Below, piece by piece: positions 47,044 through 58,295 of a DNA stretch of 64,000 nucleotides. The first letter of the stretch is position 1. Each line of letters starts with the position of its first letter. The stretch comes from Taudactylus pleione (lineage: Eukaryota; Chordata; Amphibia; Anura; Myobatrachidae): positions 9,110,501 through 9,174,500 of the forward strand of contig JAUIMM010000113.1 of the NCBI GenBank assembly GCA_031769625.1, in the 5' to 3' direction. The notes beneath the pieces are model-generated. The model saw only the letters and a list, made by a program, of their open reading frames with translations. It searched no databases and was not told where the DNA came from. The translations under genes and the position numbers were made by a program.

Positions 47044-48623
47044 ATGAGAGCCTCTGCGTTCACCAGGCGGGAGCTTCTTGTACTGACGGAGGTAATGGAC
47101 CGGCGGATAACCAGCCAGCCTCCCCCCATCAGCAACAGAGAGAAGCGTTCTGCCTATGCGGAGGTTCGCCGCCGCCTGCGCTCCTTCGGCTCACGCCGAC
47201 AGATCGGCCAGCTGGAGCGCAGGTGGTCGGATCTGCAACGCCGCACGTCACGCTTGCTGGCATGTTTTAGACAGCGTATAGCTGAAAGTAAGTCTATTTT
47301 TTTTTGCTTTCCTTTTTTTTTTTGCGGCCCTATCTGCGTGTGCATGTTTGCATTCTTGGCCTGTTTGTTTATTTACTACATATCTGCGTGTGCATGTTTT
47401 CATTCTTGCCGTTTGTTTATTTACTACATATCTGCGTGTGCATGTTTTCATTCTTGCCCTGTTTGTTTATTTACTACATATATGCGTGTGCATGTTTTCA
47501 TCTTGCCCTGTTTGTTTATTTACTACATATCTGCGTGTGCATGTTTTCATTTTTGCCCTGTTTGTTTATTTACTATATATCTGCGTGTGCATGTTTTCAT
47601 TCCTGCCCTGTTTGTTTATTTACTACATATCTGCGTGTGCATGTTTTCATTCTTGCCCTGTTTGTTTTTTTAGTCCATATCTGCGTGTGCATGTTTTCCG
47701 TTTTTTTTTTGTTATTTGTAAATCATTTTTTAGGATGTTTTCAAGGTAAAAAATTAAACAAAACTTAAATTGTTATCCATCATTTAGGGGCAGAGCGACG
47801 ACGTCGGCCTCGTCCCCTATCCCCAACTCCCAGCCAATCCTCCTCTCCCCAACCTACCCTTAATTCACCCTCCAACCCAGCCTGGCCAGATCCGGACGCC
47901 CCTCCCTCTAGGATACTTCCCATCCCTCAAAATTCCCCCTCCCCTCAACCTCCCTCTCTTTTCATCACCCTCCCCTCCAACCACCCCTCTCTTTTACACC
48001 CCCTCCCCACCTTCAGAAATCACCCCTCCTACAACAGACCTGCATTGGCCTACCTCCGAGGAGGACGATGGTGGGGCTACAGGTCCAGGTGTCATTGTCA
48101 ACAGTATGTTTCCCTTTTACCTTTTTTTTTTTTCTATTGTTTTTTGGTGGATGTTAGCCTTTGCCTGTGCATTTTTCAAATTTTAGTTATTTAGAATGTT
48201 TGTTATATATATCTTGGTTTAAAAATGTCTATGATGTTTTCCCCTTACACGTATCACACATGTCCAAACACTCATACTTGTATCTCTTGTTTACGGTACC
48301 CACAAATGTAGTTTTTATGCGTACTTCTCCATTTTTAAATTTTTTTGTTTTCTGAGTCATTTTTGGGAATTTACTTGGGCCAAGAATGTTGGCTTTGAAT
48401 TGTAATGTTTGTCCAGATTGTCACTTTTTGTAAAGTTGAATTTCCTTTTGAAGTTGTTTGTCAAACAAAATTACGTTTTTTTTTTATTAAGCACCTCAAT
48501 TTTTTAACCAACAGAGGACCAGAGGCGGCTGACTGAGGCAGCAGCGTGTGTGCAGAGGCTGAGGGGCCATGTTATAGGCATGCTGGTGGTCCTCAATCAC
48601 CTGGCGGGGATCCTGCGCCATTA
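47044..48623 (+). pseudogene. Harbinger-associated SANT/Myb-like protein 1 (three exons)
   Basis: In Harbinger elements a Myb-like partner takes the transposase to the nucleus and helps it bind DNA. Exon 1 (47044-47287) encodes FTRRELLVLTEVMDRR, then RRQIGQLERRWSDLQRRT, a SANT/Myb-like trihelix pattern with the RRWSDL motif. It ends before GTAAGT. Exon 2 (47788-48103) is Pro/Ser-rich and becomes acidic (TSEEDDGGATG). Exon 3 (48515-48623) encodes LTEAAACVQRLRGHVIGMLVVLNHLAGILRH and stop, probably a helix. Splice phases fit only if one base is gained or lost in the C-rich part of exon 2, so the copy is probably mutated. An in-frame ATG further upstream (46927) cannot be excluded as the start. 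Confidence 0.65.
47329..47698. repeat. About 50-bp tandem array in intron 1 of Myb-like gene 1
   Basis: Eight copies of a unit built on TATCTGCGTGTGCATGTTTT then CATTCTTGCCCTGTTTGTTT, spaced 48-50 bp. It lies wholly within the intron. Cys-rich open frames here are artefacts. Confidence 0.92.
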
Positions 48624-49446
48624 ATTTTTTGTTTTGTCCAAAATTTGGACATGTTTGTTAAAAATAAAAAACAAGTTTGGTTTAAAGTCTCATTCCTTCT
48701 CTGTAAATATTATATTGTTTAACCTTTCATAAGTCGACTATTGCAGCAAGTCTTTTAAAGGAATGTAACTTAGATTGTAGAAAGCTGAATTATGTAAGCT
48801 GGCACATTCAACACCAAACAATACCAATAGGTTTGTAGAATTATCTGCCTTTTTTTTTTTTTTGGGGGGGGGGGGTAAGGTAAATATTAAATGAAACCTG
48901 CTTAGACCGAGATTAGAAAACATACTGATTCACCATAATACCTTTGGGTGTTTGTTTTGAGCCACTAAGCATGGTAAAATACTGCAAAATTTTAATCATT
49001 ACAGGATTAGCCCTTAAGCAAGTTTTCATTTTTTGAACCAGGTTACACTTGCATGTAATTTAGAAAGGAAATGTTTTTTTAAACGTAACAAAAAAATTTT
49101 TAATCGAAAATAAGAAACACAAAGTGATTTTTGACAATCAATACACACAGTGAAGACACTCTCAAAAAATCAGCCTACACCCAAAAAAAACAAATAAAAA
49201 ACAATCAAGAACTGTTTGACGAAGTAGCATGCCAACATGATTCCACAAATGAGTTGCCGCCAAATTTGGTCCAGAAGTTAAATCCAATGTGTCCACATGA
49301 AGTCAATTTTTAGGATCAGGTAGTAGTCATCGTTTTCCCGAAAAATATTATGGAATAAAACACAAAAAGATAAAAAAAAAGTTAAAATTGTTAATTACAT
49401 TATTACATGTCTACATTGTGTCATCTAACTTCATTTGGGACAATAA
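48624..49446. other. Space between convergent Harbinger genes
   Basis: AT-rich. AAAATAAAAAACAAG after 48655 could serve as a weak poly(A) signal. No other coding signal. Confidence 0.4.
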
Positions 49447-50573
49447 TTACCTAAAAAATCGGGCCACCACATCATCGCGTATGGCCCCCCCACATACTGA
49501 CCTCCGACCAACCTCGGGGGGGCCATCCTCAGGCAAGGCATCCTCTGGCTGCATTGGGACACCACTCCTTATGGCGATGTTGTGAAATATCCCACACAGG
49601 ACCACAATTTTCGAAACCATATCCGGCAAATACATGAGCTCGCCACCAGAGCGGTGGAGGCATCTGAATCGGCCTTTTAAAAGGCCGATACAGTGCTCCA
49701 CCACTTGCCTGGTGGCTGTAAGTGTGGAATTATACTCACTTTGTGGCCCTGGTGTGGGAGCCAAATAAGGAGTGAGCAGCCAGGGCGTGCAAGGGTAGCC
49801 ACTGTCTCCTGTGAAAAAGAAGTTACAAAATCAGGATCACTGTGTATCAAGCTTTGCATTGGTATCTAAAAAAGGTCTCCACTTACCCAGAAGCCATGCA
49901 TCACCAGCTTGTAGGTTGTTTAATTTATGCCAAATCCCAGATTGCCGGATGACGAATGAGTCATGTGCACTCCCGGGTAATTTTGCATTCATGGACAGGA
50001 TCTGGAGGGAGGCATCACATACCACCATTACATTCAGTGAGTGATAGTGTTTCGGTTCCGAAAAATGGCCTCCAGCCGTGCTGAAGGCTGAAGTGGTATG
50101 TGAGTACCATCCACAACCCCTATGATGTGTGGGAAGCCAGCTATTTGGTAAAAATTGGCCTTCGCCACACTAAGGGAACCCATATCCAAAGGCATTTGAA
50201 TAAAATGATGGAGGTGCTTGAAATGGGCCTCCATCACTGCCCTCAGGATCCTTGAAAAGGAGGATTGAGAGATTCCCGCAACTATTCCCACCGTGGTTTG
50301 AAAGGATCCTGAGGCACAGAAATGTAACACCACCATTAATTGCGTAAGTGGTGGTATTGCTGTAGGACTGTCAATTTGCAGCTCAAGATCACTCTCTATT
50401 AATGAGAGAGTGTCTATGATGATTTGGGGCGGAAGACGGTAGCGCCTTAACACCTCATCATTGGGCATTCCAAAAAGGGTGACACGTGTTCTATATATCT
50501 GGGGCCTTGCACGCCTACGATGCCTACGCCTGGGACGAGATTGAGGTTGGTCGGCTTCCGGCAGCATGGCCAC
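49447..50573 (-). pseudogene. PIF/Harbinger DDE transposase (two exons, one frameshift)
   Basis: Cut-and-paste transposase, HARBI1-like. Exon 1 runs from ATG at 50573 down to 49887. It has a basic N-terminus (RPRRRHRRRARP), a helix-turn-helix-like VGIVAGISQSSFSRILR (residues 95-111), and VVDGTHIPL with catalytic Asp155. A one-base loss near 50048 shifts the frame, after which VVCDASLQ and LPGSAHDSF supply the second Asp. The 78-bp intron (49809-49886, GTAAGT...CACAG) restores LLGDSGYPC. Exon 2 (49808-49447) has RQVVEHCIGLLKGRFRCL, containing the catalytic Glu, and ends at TAA. Apart from the single frameshift it looks complete. It is convergent with Myb-like gene 1 and divergent from Myb-like gene 2. 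Confidence 0.88.
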
Positions 50574-51860
50574 AATAATACGACCAACATCAACCTGAAA
50601 TGGTAAGTAATGTAGTTAAGGTATGTTGTCCAAAAAAATGCCAAAAAAATACTTATCTTTTCGTTAAAATCCAAAGATGCTTACATGCCGGGGTATTGTC
50701 ATGATTTCAAAATCCAAAATAAAGTTTAGAATTTTGGGTGGCCATTTTGTAATCTTGTGATTTTAGAAAATGGGCCAAAATAAAGGGTGGGAGCACACAT
50801 TTCGAACAATAGAAAAACTACATTGAGAGGACTTCCACAATTTGCCCAAAAAAAAGCACCCAAAAATTTGAACGCTAAATGGTTCGCATTTTTACAAGGG
50901 GAATGAAGCCTACAAAAGTGCGCTAAATGGTTCGCATTTTTACAAGGGGAATGAAGCCTTCAAAAGTGCACTAAATGGTTCACATTTTTACAAGGGGAAT
51001 GAAGCCTACAAAAGTGCGCTAAATGGTTCGCATTTTTACAAGGGGAATGAAGCCTACAAAAGTGTGCTAAATGGTTCGCATTTTTACAAGGGGAATGAAG
51101 CCTACAAAAGTGCGCTAAATGGTTCGCATTTTTACAAGGGGAATGAAGCCTACAAAAGTGCGCTAAATGGTTTGCATTTTTACAAGGGGAATGAAGCCTA
51201 CAAAAGTGCGCTAAATGGTTCGCATTTTTACAAGGGGAATGAAGCCTACAAAAGTGCGCTAAATGGTTCGCATTTTTAACATCCCCAAAAACCCTAAAAA
51301 AAAGCTTAATGAGGCCAAAATATGCGAAGAACAATACATGAACATTTAAAACTCAAGTTAAAATCAATACTTACCAATACACGATAAATAAGTCACAGAA
51401 CAAAAAACATCATTGGGGCACAGCCAAAAAAAACCTACAACAAAAAAAAAAACATATTATTTTTTGACCCCAAAAAACAATTTTGAAGATCCATAATTTA
51501 CACAAGGATGACGGGAAAAAACTTACACAAAAAATACACCACAAATAAAATAACCACACCAAAAAATGCGAACGGAAAGTTGTTAAAAAAAAAAACGCCT
51601 CGAACACACTCCAAAAAATCTCCTCCAAACACTACTCCCTCCAACAATACACTCCGAACCACGCAACCTCCAACAAACAACACCCGCCACCTCGACTCGA
51701 GTCGCCAAAAGCCATAAATAGTGTTTCGTTTCCCGCTCAAATTAAGGACGGATCATAGGAACGCACAATCAATGATGCGGTCGAATAATAAGGACGCATG
51801 TATAAATACGTCACGGAAAAAAACAAACGGTCTGGTGTAGTTCAAGTTTTTTCATGAAAA
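50574..51860. promoter_or_regulatory. Shared upstream region of transposase and Myb-like gene 2
   Basis: The 1.3-kb region lies between two divergent genes of the element, so it must hold both promoters. Its main visible content is the 48-bp tandem array (50873-51279). No convincing TATA box position can be assigned. Confidence 0.45.
50873..51279. repeat. 48-bp tandem array between divergent Harbinger genes
   Basis: Eight full copies and a partial one of GCTAAATGGTTCGCATTTTT / ACAAGGGGAATGAAGCCTAC / AAAAGTGC (48 bp), very homogeneous. Since 48 is a multiple of 3, both strands show open frames with a 16-residue period; these are not proteins. Its location makes it a candidate regulatory or protein-binding array. 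Confidence 0.95.
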
Positions 51861-53127
51861 ATGGCTACAGACCAGCCAAACAATGGCCAAGAGGCGGCCG
51901 GTAAGTATTTCTCTCATTTCTATTCAAGGATTATTTTGAACCAGAATATAGTGAAAGATTGACATCTAAATTTTAATTAATTTAATGTAAATAGGTGTTG
52001 AGGATGACATGGAAGAGGCTGCTGGGCCCAATATTCTGGCCAAAGCTGGCAAAAAGAAAAGGCAGCCACAATTCACAAGAAAGGAGATGGAGGTTTTGGT
52101 TCAGAAGTGTGTGGACATCCTGCCACAGGCAGACAGGAATATGGGTGTAAGCCAGAAGTGGAGAATGTGGGAGGAGATAGCCAGTGCTGTCAATAGGGTG
52201 GGTGATTATGTCCGTCTAGCCCGGGATGTCAAACGCCGGTAAGTAAAAAAAAAAAAAAGTGGATACAGGGCCAAATAATGCAGGAATAATGCCAACTTTT
52301 TCACCCACAGATGGCAAGACTTCAAATATAACATGAAGCAAAAACTGGCTGACAGGGCTAGGCATGCAAGGGGGACAGGTGGGGGTCCCACCCCTGTGTC
52401 ATTGGAGCTGACTGATTTGGAAGAGCTGGCACAGGAGTGTGTGCAGGATGTGGAGGTGTTTGGCGTGTCCAACATGGATACGGACATGCCAGACTTTGCG
52501 GCTCCTCATGTTGTCCCAGGTAAATGTTGTGATGTAACCAACTCTGAAATGTTATTGTGACAATATGTAGATTCTAATGTGACTCTTTTCTCTTTTTTCT
52601 CACAGAGACACAGGCGGATGAGTCTGCTCCAGAGGGGAGCCTTGGCCGCAGAATTTCTGCTGGCTCTGCAGGGGAGGAACCAGTATATCTGGCTGAGAAC
52701 CCTGCAGAAGCCAGTCCAGGGCAATCCCCCTCGCAGGCAGTGGCACTCCTCACAGAACTCAATTTTAAATCGGATTACCATACGGAGATTCTGCAGAGGA
52801 TGGATGCCAGTCTGCTATGGGTGGCTGAGGCCCTGGAGCAAAATGCTGCGGACAACGTGACCATTGGTCAGGCCCAGGGCCAACATCAGAATAGCCAATG
52901 CCCTGGAGCAGCTCGTTCGCCAGCAAATGGTGGAGCCGACCTCCCTTCCTGCCGGAACATCAGGATCCTCCACCTCTGGCCCAACAACAGCCATTCCTCC
53001 AAATGTGCCTAGCCCTGTGCCTAGTCCAGAGGCCACAACATCTGCCTCTGGACAGGCCAGACAGAGGACATCCCGGACCCGGTCTGGCACCCACCCTACT
53101 CCAGCCAAACGGGGAAAAAAACGATGA
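51861..53127 (+). pseudogene. Harbinger-associated SANT/Myb-like protein 2 (four exons)
   Basis: Exon 1 (51861-51900) encodes MATDQPNNGQEAA; exon 2 (51995-52238) encodes KKRQPQFTRKEMEVLVQKCV, then WRMWEEIASAVN and ARDVKRR; exon 3 (52311-52519) begins WQDFKYNMKQKL. Together exons 2-3 form a Myb/SANT-like domain of the type found in Harbinger partners and NAIF1. Exon 4 (52606-53127) is a variable, Pro/Ser/Thr-rich tail with helical LTELNFKSDYHTEILQRMD, ending in KRGKKR, a possible nuclear signal. All junctions are GT-AG and in phase. A one-base shift near 52870 links the two halves of exon 4, so the copy is slightly damaged. It is clearly different in sequence from Myb-like protein 1. Confidence 0.8.
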
Positions 53128-53457
53128 CAGCACTGGCTACTTTTCCCACACTCCTTCTGTGCTTGCCCCATATTCCTTTAGGGCCAAAACTTCCCTCTCC
53201 TTTCTTGTGAATTGTTTTTAATGTGTTTGTTTAAGTTTGCCAACATTGGTAATATGTTTGTCATAATTATTTCAGTTATTATTGCCTAACACTGCCCAAA
53301 AACTGTATTTGCAAAATGCACATGAAATCTTTAAAAATGTGTGTATGAAATTAAAAATTTGACAAATGTTTCCCATTGTATTGTGACATTATTTTAAAAT
53401 TGGTTTAGAGTTAATCCTGGCCCACAAGCCAAAAACGAAATCCAAAAAAAAATAAAT
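53128..53457. other. 3' flank of Myb-like gene 2
   Basis: AT-rich, ending at the left border of the DIRS element. Weak poly(A)-like sequences only. Confidence 0.4.
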
Positions 53458-53502
53458 ATATGAGATATGGTAAGAACTTACCTTTGTTATCTCTATTTCT
53501 AC

Positions 53503-53660
53503 GAAGTCCATAGGGTTCCACAGGATACCTTGGGGTATGGGTGTGACGTCAGTCATCGGGCACCATAGAGTTAAGCTTTCAGCCTCCCAGGATGCACTAG
53601 GGTCCCCCTCCTATACCTCGCCCCCGAGCCAAGGCATCTCAGTTTTGTACCAAGCCATAG
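53503..53660. repeat. DIRS left terminal inverted repeat
   Basis: Pairs with 59180-59338. It contains GTGACGTCAGTCATCGGGCA and the CTAGGGTCCCCCTCCTATAC block in complementary orientation to the right end. Confidence 0.9.
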
Positions 53661-53789
53661 GCCGGAGGAGGAGAGGGAAGAGAGAGAAAGAAGATCTGGA
53701 TACACACAAGAATCACATTCTCTCCAGAGGGAGATGGAAAAACCGGTGACCAGAGCAAAGCCCATCTGCAGCACAGGTACGACAGGGCG

Positions 53790-53910
53790 GGAGTCCTGTG
53801 GAACCCTATGGACTTCGTAGAAATAGAGATAACAAAGGTAATTTCTTACCATATCTCATATTTTCTACTTCAGGGTCCATAGGGTATCCACAGGATACCT
53901 TGGGGATGTC
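53790..53910. repeat. DIRS internal complementary region
   Basis: The left half is complementary to the outer left tip (53458-53530) and the right half matches the complement of the outer right tip (about 59285-59338). The junction of the two tips is near 53863. It acts as the bridge for forming the circular DNA in the DIRS model. Confidence 0.88.
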
Positions 53911-53925
53911 CCAAAGCAGTATCCT

Positions 53926-54947
53926 TTAAGGGTGGGGACGCTCCTGTGCTGAAAGGAGAATCCGCCGCCCGAAGGAAGCATCCTGAGAGGCGAAGGTGTC
54001 AAACCTGTAATACCTCACGAAGGTATGGACAGAGAACCACGTAGCAGCCTTGCAGATCTGGACTGCAGAGGCACCACGTCGAGCTGCCCACGAAGGACCC
54101 ACAGACCTAGTGGAATGAGCCTTCAGAGAAGGAGGAACCGGCAGACCTTCATGAAGATAAGCTTCAGTAATAGCCATACGGATCCAGGCTGCCAAAGCTT
54201 GCTTTGAAGCAGGCCAACCCTTTTTACGGAAGCCATAGAGGATAAACAAGCGTCCGACTTCCTAAACGAAGAAGTGCGGTCAACATAAGTCCTTAAGCCC
54301 CGCACAACATCCAAAGTGGCCTCACTCACTGAAAGGCCAGGTGAGTTAAAGGCCGGAACAACTATTTCCTCGTTAACATGAAACTGGGAAACAACTTTGG
54401 GAAGAAATTCAGGACGAGTGCGGAGCACTGCCCTGTTCCCATGAAAAATCAAGAAAGGGGGTCTACAAGAAAGAGCCCCTAAATCAGAAACACGTCTGGC
54501 CGAAGCTATGGCCAGAAGGAAAACAGTCTTAGCTGTTAGCCATTTAAGATCCACTGAGCCCAGTGGTTCAAACGGTGGTCCCTGGAGAGCCCTCAGGACC
54601 ACAGCCAAATCCCAAGGCGCCACAGGTGGAACAAAGGGTGGCTGAATGCGGAGAACACCTTGCATAAAGGTGCGCACATCTGGGATTGTAGCAATCCTAC
54701 GGTGAAACCAGACAGACAGGGCCGATACCTGTACCTTCAAAGAAGCAAGGCGAAGCCCATGATCTAGTCCCGCTTGTAGGAAGGCGAGTATCCGAGACAG
54801 ACGAAACTCCCACGGTGCATAACCTCTCGGTCGACACCACTGGAAGAACGTATGCCACACGCGATGATATATCCTCGCGGAAGACGGTTTCCGAGCTCGT
54901 AACATGGTACGCACTACAGAGCTGGAAAACCCCCTGGACCTTAACAT
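53926..54947 (-). pseudogene. DIRS tyrosine recombinase
   Basis: Integrates the circular copy. From about 54947 the frame encodes RARKPSSARIYHRVWHTFF (core-binding domain), then AIASARRVSDLGALS with the first catalytic Arg. The frame shifts near 54250, then continues FILYGFRKKGWPASKQ, KAHSTRSVGPSWA (HxxR motif) and TFVRYYRFD with the nucleophile Tyr, ending at about 53926. The upstream 590 codons of the same open frame overlap the RT gene in another frame and are not coding. Only one frameshift is seen. The start overlaps the end of the RT-RNase H frame by a few bases. Confidence 0.88.
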
Positions 54948-56773
54948 GGCTGTCTCAACAGCCACGCCGTCAAAGACAGCCGAGTCAGGTCCGGGTGAAG
55001 ATAAGGACCCTGCGACAGAAGGTCCGGTCGTAGCGGCAACCGCAGAGGACTGCCCACGGACAGACCCTGAAGGTCTGAGAACCAGTGCCGTCTGGGCCAC
55101 GCGGGAGCTATCAACAGGAGCGTCCCTCCTTCCTGTTTGAATTTCCGGATTACTCGTGGAAGGGAAACCGGAGGAAACAGGTAAGCGAACCGGAACGTCC
55201 ACCGGACGGACAGAGCATCCACCAGAGACGCCTTTTCGTCTCTTGTGCGAGACCCGTACACCGGCAACTTGTTGTTGTGCCAGGACGCCATGAGGTCGAT
55301 CTCTGGAAGACCCCACTTGTCCACCAGAAGTTGAAAAATGTCCGGGTGCAGGGACCATTCCCCTGGATGAACGTCCTGGCGACTGAGAAAGTCCACCTCC
55401 CAATTTAGCACTCCCGGGATGAAGACAGCTGATATGGCCGGAAGATTGCGCTCCACCCATACCAGGATCCGAGACACCTCTACGAGAGCCGCCCGACTTC
55501 GGGTTCCTCCTTGCCGGTTTATGTAGGCCACAGTGGTAGCGTTGTCCGACTGGACCTGCACTGGGCGACCCTGGAGAACCCGATGTGCCTGCTGGAGGGC
55601 ATTGAAGACCGCTCGGAGTTCCAAGATATTTATTGGAAGCTCCGCTTCTGTCGGAGTCCACCTGCCCTGGAACAAGTGTGGACCCGAAACTGCTCCCCAG
55701 CCCCGAAGACTGGCATCCGTTGTCAACAGGACCCAATTTGGTACCCAGAACGGACGTCCCTTGTTGAGATGGGTCATCTGCAACCACCAGGCAAGGGACA
55801 GGCGAACCTCCGGGGTGAGCACTATCGTCTGGGATTTCAGAGACTGAGGCAGCCCGTTCCACTTGGACAGGATCAGATGCTGCAGAGGTCTGGAGTGAAA
55901 CTGGGCATATTCCACCATGTCGAACACCGACACCATGGAGCCCAGTAACCTCATCGCCGAGTGGAGAGACACCCGGCGGCTGTGCAGACAACTGCGCACC
56001 CTCGACTGTAAAGCAGAGATCTTTTCCCCCTTCACAAAGATCCTTTGCTGTCCCGAGTCCAATAAGGCTCCGAGGTGCAGAATCCACTGAGACGGGATTA
56101 GAGTGGACTTCTGCCAGTTTATTAACCAGCCGTGCCGTTGCAGTAGCGCAATGGTCAGGTCCAAGTGGCTCAGAAGGAGCTCCGGAGATCCTGCCACTAA
56201 TAAAAGGTCGTCCAAGTACGGCAACATGCGGACTCCCTGCAGCCGCAGAGAAGCCGCCATGACCGCTATCACCTTGGTGAACACACGCGGTGCTATTGCC
56301 AGGCCAAAAGGCAACGCCCGAAACTGAAAGTGGTCGCTGCGGATTGCAAACTTGAGGAACTGTTGATGGCGCAAAAGAATAGGGACATGCAGGTAAGCGT
56401 CCTGTATGTCCAATGACACCATGTAGTCCCCAGGTTCCAGCGCCAGAATGATGGACCGTAGGGTCTCCATCCGAAACTTCTGCACCCGCAAAGACTTGTT
56501 GAGAACTTTGAGGTTGAGAATCGGACGATACGACCCATTGGGTTTCTGCACCAAAAAGAGATTGGAATAGAAACCTTGGCCCCTCTGGGAGAATGGAACA
56601 GGCACTATAACTCCAGCCTGGAGCATAGTGTGCAAGACCTTCCACAGCTCCGTGGCCTTGTTCCGGTCTGATGGTAGAAAAATCGAGCCGGGGGTCTGTG
56701 CCGGAAAGAGAGGGCATACCCGTGGGAGACCACCTCGAGAACCCAAGTGTCTGTCGTGGTGACCGACCAACAC
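54941..56773 (-). CDS. DIRS reverse transcriptase - RNase H
   Basis: A 610-codon open frame. RT motifs: FLVQKPNGSYRPILNLKVLN (residues 73-92), SLDIQDAYLHVPI (120-132, Asp122), LPFGLAIAPRVFTK (154-167), and YLDD (186-189), the catalytic pair. RNase H: TTDASLRGWGAVSG (Asp353), ILELRAV (Glu385) and QSDNATT (Asp410). The C-terminal part with TFRFAYLFPPVSLPRVI and LLLIAPAWPRRHWFSDL is typical of DIRS elements. The frame is open throughout, so this part could still be functional. The true start may lie upstream or follow the Gag frame by shift. It is followed by the recombinase with slight overlap. Confidence 0.92.
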   Translation of the reverse strand: MLVGHHDRHLGSRGGLPRVCPLFPAQTPGSIFLPSDRNKATELWKVLHTMLQAGVIVPVPFSQRGQGFYSNLFLVQKPNGSYRPILNLKVLNKSLRVQKFRMETLRSIILALEPGDYMVSLDIQDAYLHVPILLRHQQFLKFAIRSDHFQFRALPFGLAIAPRVFTKVIAVMAASLRLQGVRMLPYLDDLLLVAGSPELLLSHLDLTIALLQRHGWLINWQKSTLIPSQWILHLGALLDSGQQRIFVKGEKISALQSRVRSCLHSRRVSLHSAMRLLGSMVSVFDMVEYAQFHSRPLQHLILSKWNGLPQSLKSQTIVLTPEVRLSLAWWLQMTHLNKGRPFWVPNWVLLTTDASLRGWGAVSGPHLFQGRWTPTEAELPINILELRAVFNALQQAHRVLQGRPVQVQSDNATTVAYINRQGGTRSRAALVEVSRILVWVERNLPAISAVFIPGVLNWEVDFLSRQDVHPGEWSLHPDIFQLLVDKWGLPEIDLMASWHNNKLPVYGSRTRDEKASLVDALSVRWTFRFAYLFPPVSLPRVIRKFKQEGGTLLLIAPAWPRRHWFSDLQGLSVGSPLRLPLRPDLLSQGPYLHPDLTRLSLTAWLLRQPC

Positions 56774-56833
56774 CAGGCGAACTTCAGCAGGTGGCCTCCC
56801 ACTTTGGGATCCCCCAAAGGGAGGCCCGGACCG

Positions 56834-58295
56834 TCAGTCCTCAGGCTTGTCATCTGGCTTAGGGGCCGGACGTCTGGTACTCCAGGTCTGCTTCCGGGGC
56901 TTGGCCAATTTCTTCGGACCAGCCTGTCGGGGAAAAGATTGTGGTTTGGGCCTGCCCTGGGTCCTATAAGACCGAAAGGACGATGGACCCGAACCAGAAG
57001 GGACAGCGACCGACGGGAGACATGCCGATTTGGCTGCCGCCAGTGTGGCTACAATCTTGTCCAGATCTGGACCGAAGAGAACTTCTCCGTTACAGGGCAA
57101 CGCCTCCAAACCCTTTTTGGAATCAGCGTCTGCCTTCCAGGATCGCAACCACAAGGTGCGACGAGCAGCCACCGCTGCTGAAGAAATTCGAGACACCAGG
57201 GTACTAATGTCTAAGGCCGCCTCGTTGATATAAGTGGCCGAATCACGGAGATTACCAATCAACTCCGCCTGCTCAGCCGGACAGTCGGAATCGAAGGACG
57301 CCTCCAACGAATCCGCCCAGCGCTCCATAGCTCTGGCAACCAAGCAAATGGCCATAGCCGGCCGCGCTGCCCCCCCCCCGCAAGGGAATAAGCGGACTTA
57401 AGGCAGATCTCCACCTTGCGGTCCGTAGCATCCTTAAGGGAGGACATGGATGGCATTGGTAATGTGGCACTACGGACAAGACGTGTCACATGAGAATCCA
57501 CCTGTGGAGGGGATTCCACTTAGCAAAATAATTATCCGAGAACTGATAAGCCACCGCCAGACGCCTCTGCGGCTGGTATCGCTTGCCAGGCTGTTTCCAC
57601 GCCTCCTCTAAATGGTCCACAAACTGACCCGAAAGAGGAAAGACTGTGGCGTCACCCTTCACATCCTTAAAAAAGGCATACTTGGATTTAGCCGCTGGGG
57701 GAACTTCGTCCTCAATCACCAAGGCTGTGCGGACTGCCCGAATAAGTCCAGGAATATACACCTTGGACCTAGCGTCTGCGTCCTTAGTATGGAGAGGTTC
57801 CTGATCGTAAGGATCCAGAATCTCCCCATCATCAGACGTCCCTTCGTCATCCTCATAAGGAGCCGACAGAGACGCCACCGGCCGTTTATGTGGCCGCATC
57901 ACAGACTCCCCTTGCAACACATCCGACAAGTACTGTACAGAACTCGTCAGGGAGTTAACCCACGCCGGCTCCTGAGAAACCGGGAGAGGGGAAATAGGGA
58001 GACTGCGGGGTACCACCAATTGTCTTGGGAAACCCTGCATGGGTGATGACACCACTGATTGCTGGGACAAACCCATCTGCTTAAACGCGGGCTGTGGAGC
58101 TAATTGGCCTACTAAGGTTGTAAGCGCCTCAGCGAAACAAGCCCAGGGCGGCTCCTGTACCGGTGCTGTAACCGTAATAGGCCGCGCCAACGACAAACAC
58201 TGCCGGCAGAGGCCCTCCGTGCTACCCTCCCCCTCAGCTAAAGGTACTTTACACGTAGTACACTGTAGCCGGAGAGGAAAGTCACTTTCAGACAT
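56834..58295 (-). pseudogene. DIRS Gag-like protein, two frameshifts
   Basis: Structural protein thought to package the DIRS RNA. I start it at ATG 58295 (MSESDFPLRLQCTTCKVPLA); the N-terminus has a CTTC...CRQC pair of Cys pairs, a possible zinc ribbon. The frame runs to about 57515 (SDNYFAKWNP), shifts to PQVDSHVTRLVRSATLPMPS, and shifts again at a C-run near 57370-57380 to MAICLVARAMERWADSLEA. It ends with a basic tail (QAGPKKLAKPRKQTW) at 56834. It is read first, upstream of the RT. The shifts may be mutation or sequencing error at the homopolymer. Confidence 0.75.

Noticed and set aside
47304..47768. Cys-rich 154- and 248-codon open frames
   Set aside because: They are the 50-bp array in an intron read in different frames; only the segment before 47288 is exon.
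50873..51334. Tandem array considered as a CRISPR array; 124-codon repeat peptide on the minus strand
   Set aside because: Units are contiguous 48-bp copies without unique spacers, in a vertebrate genome with no cas genes; the peptide is the translated repeat.
54948..56717. N-terminal 590 codons of the 864-codon minus-strand open frame
   Set aside because: They overlap the RT-RNase H gene in another frame and have no domain; only the part from about 54947 onward is the recombinase.
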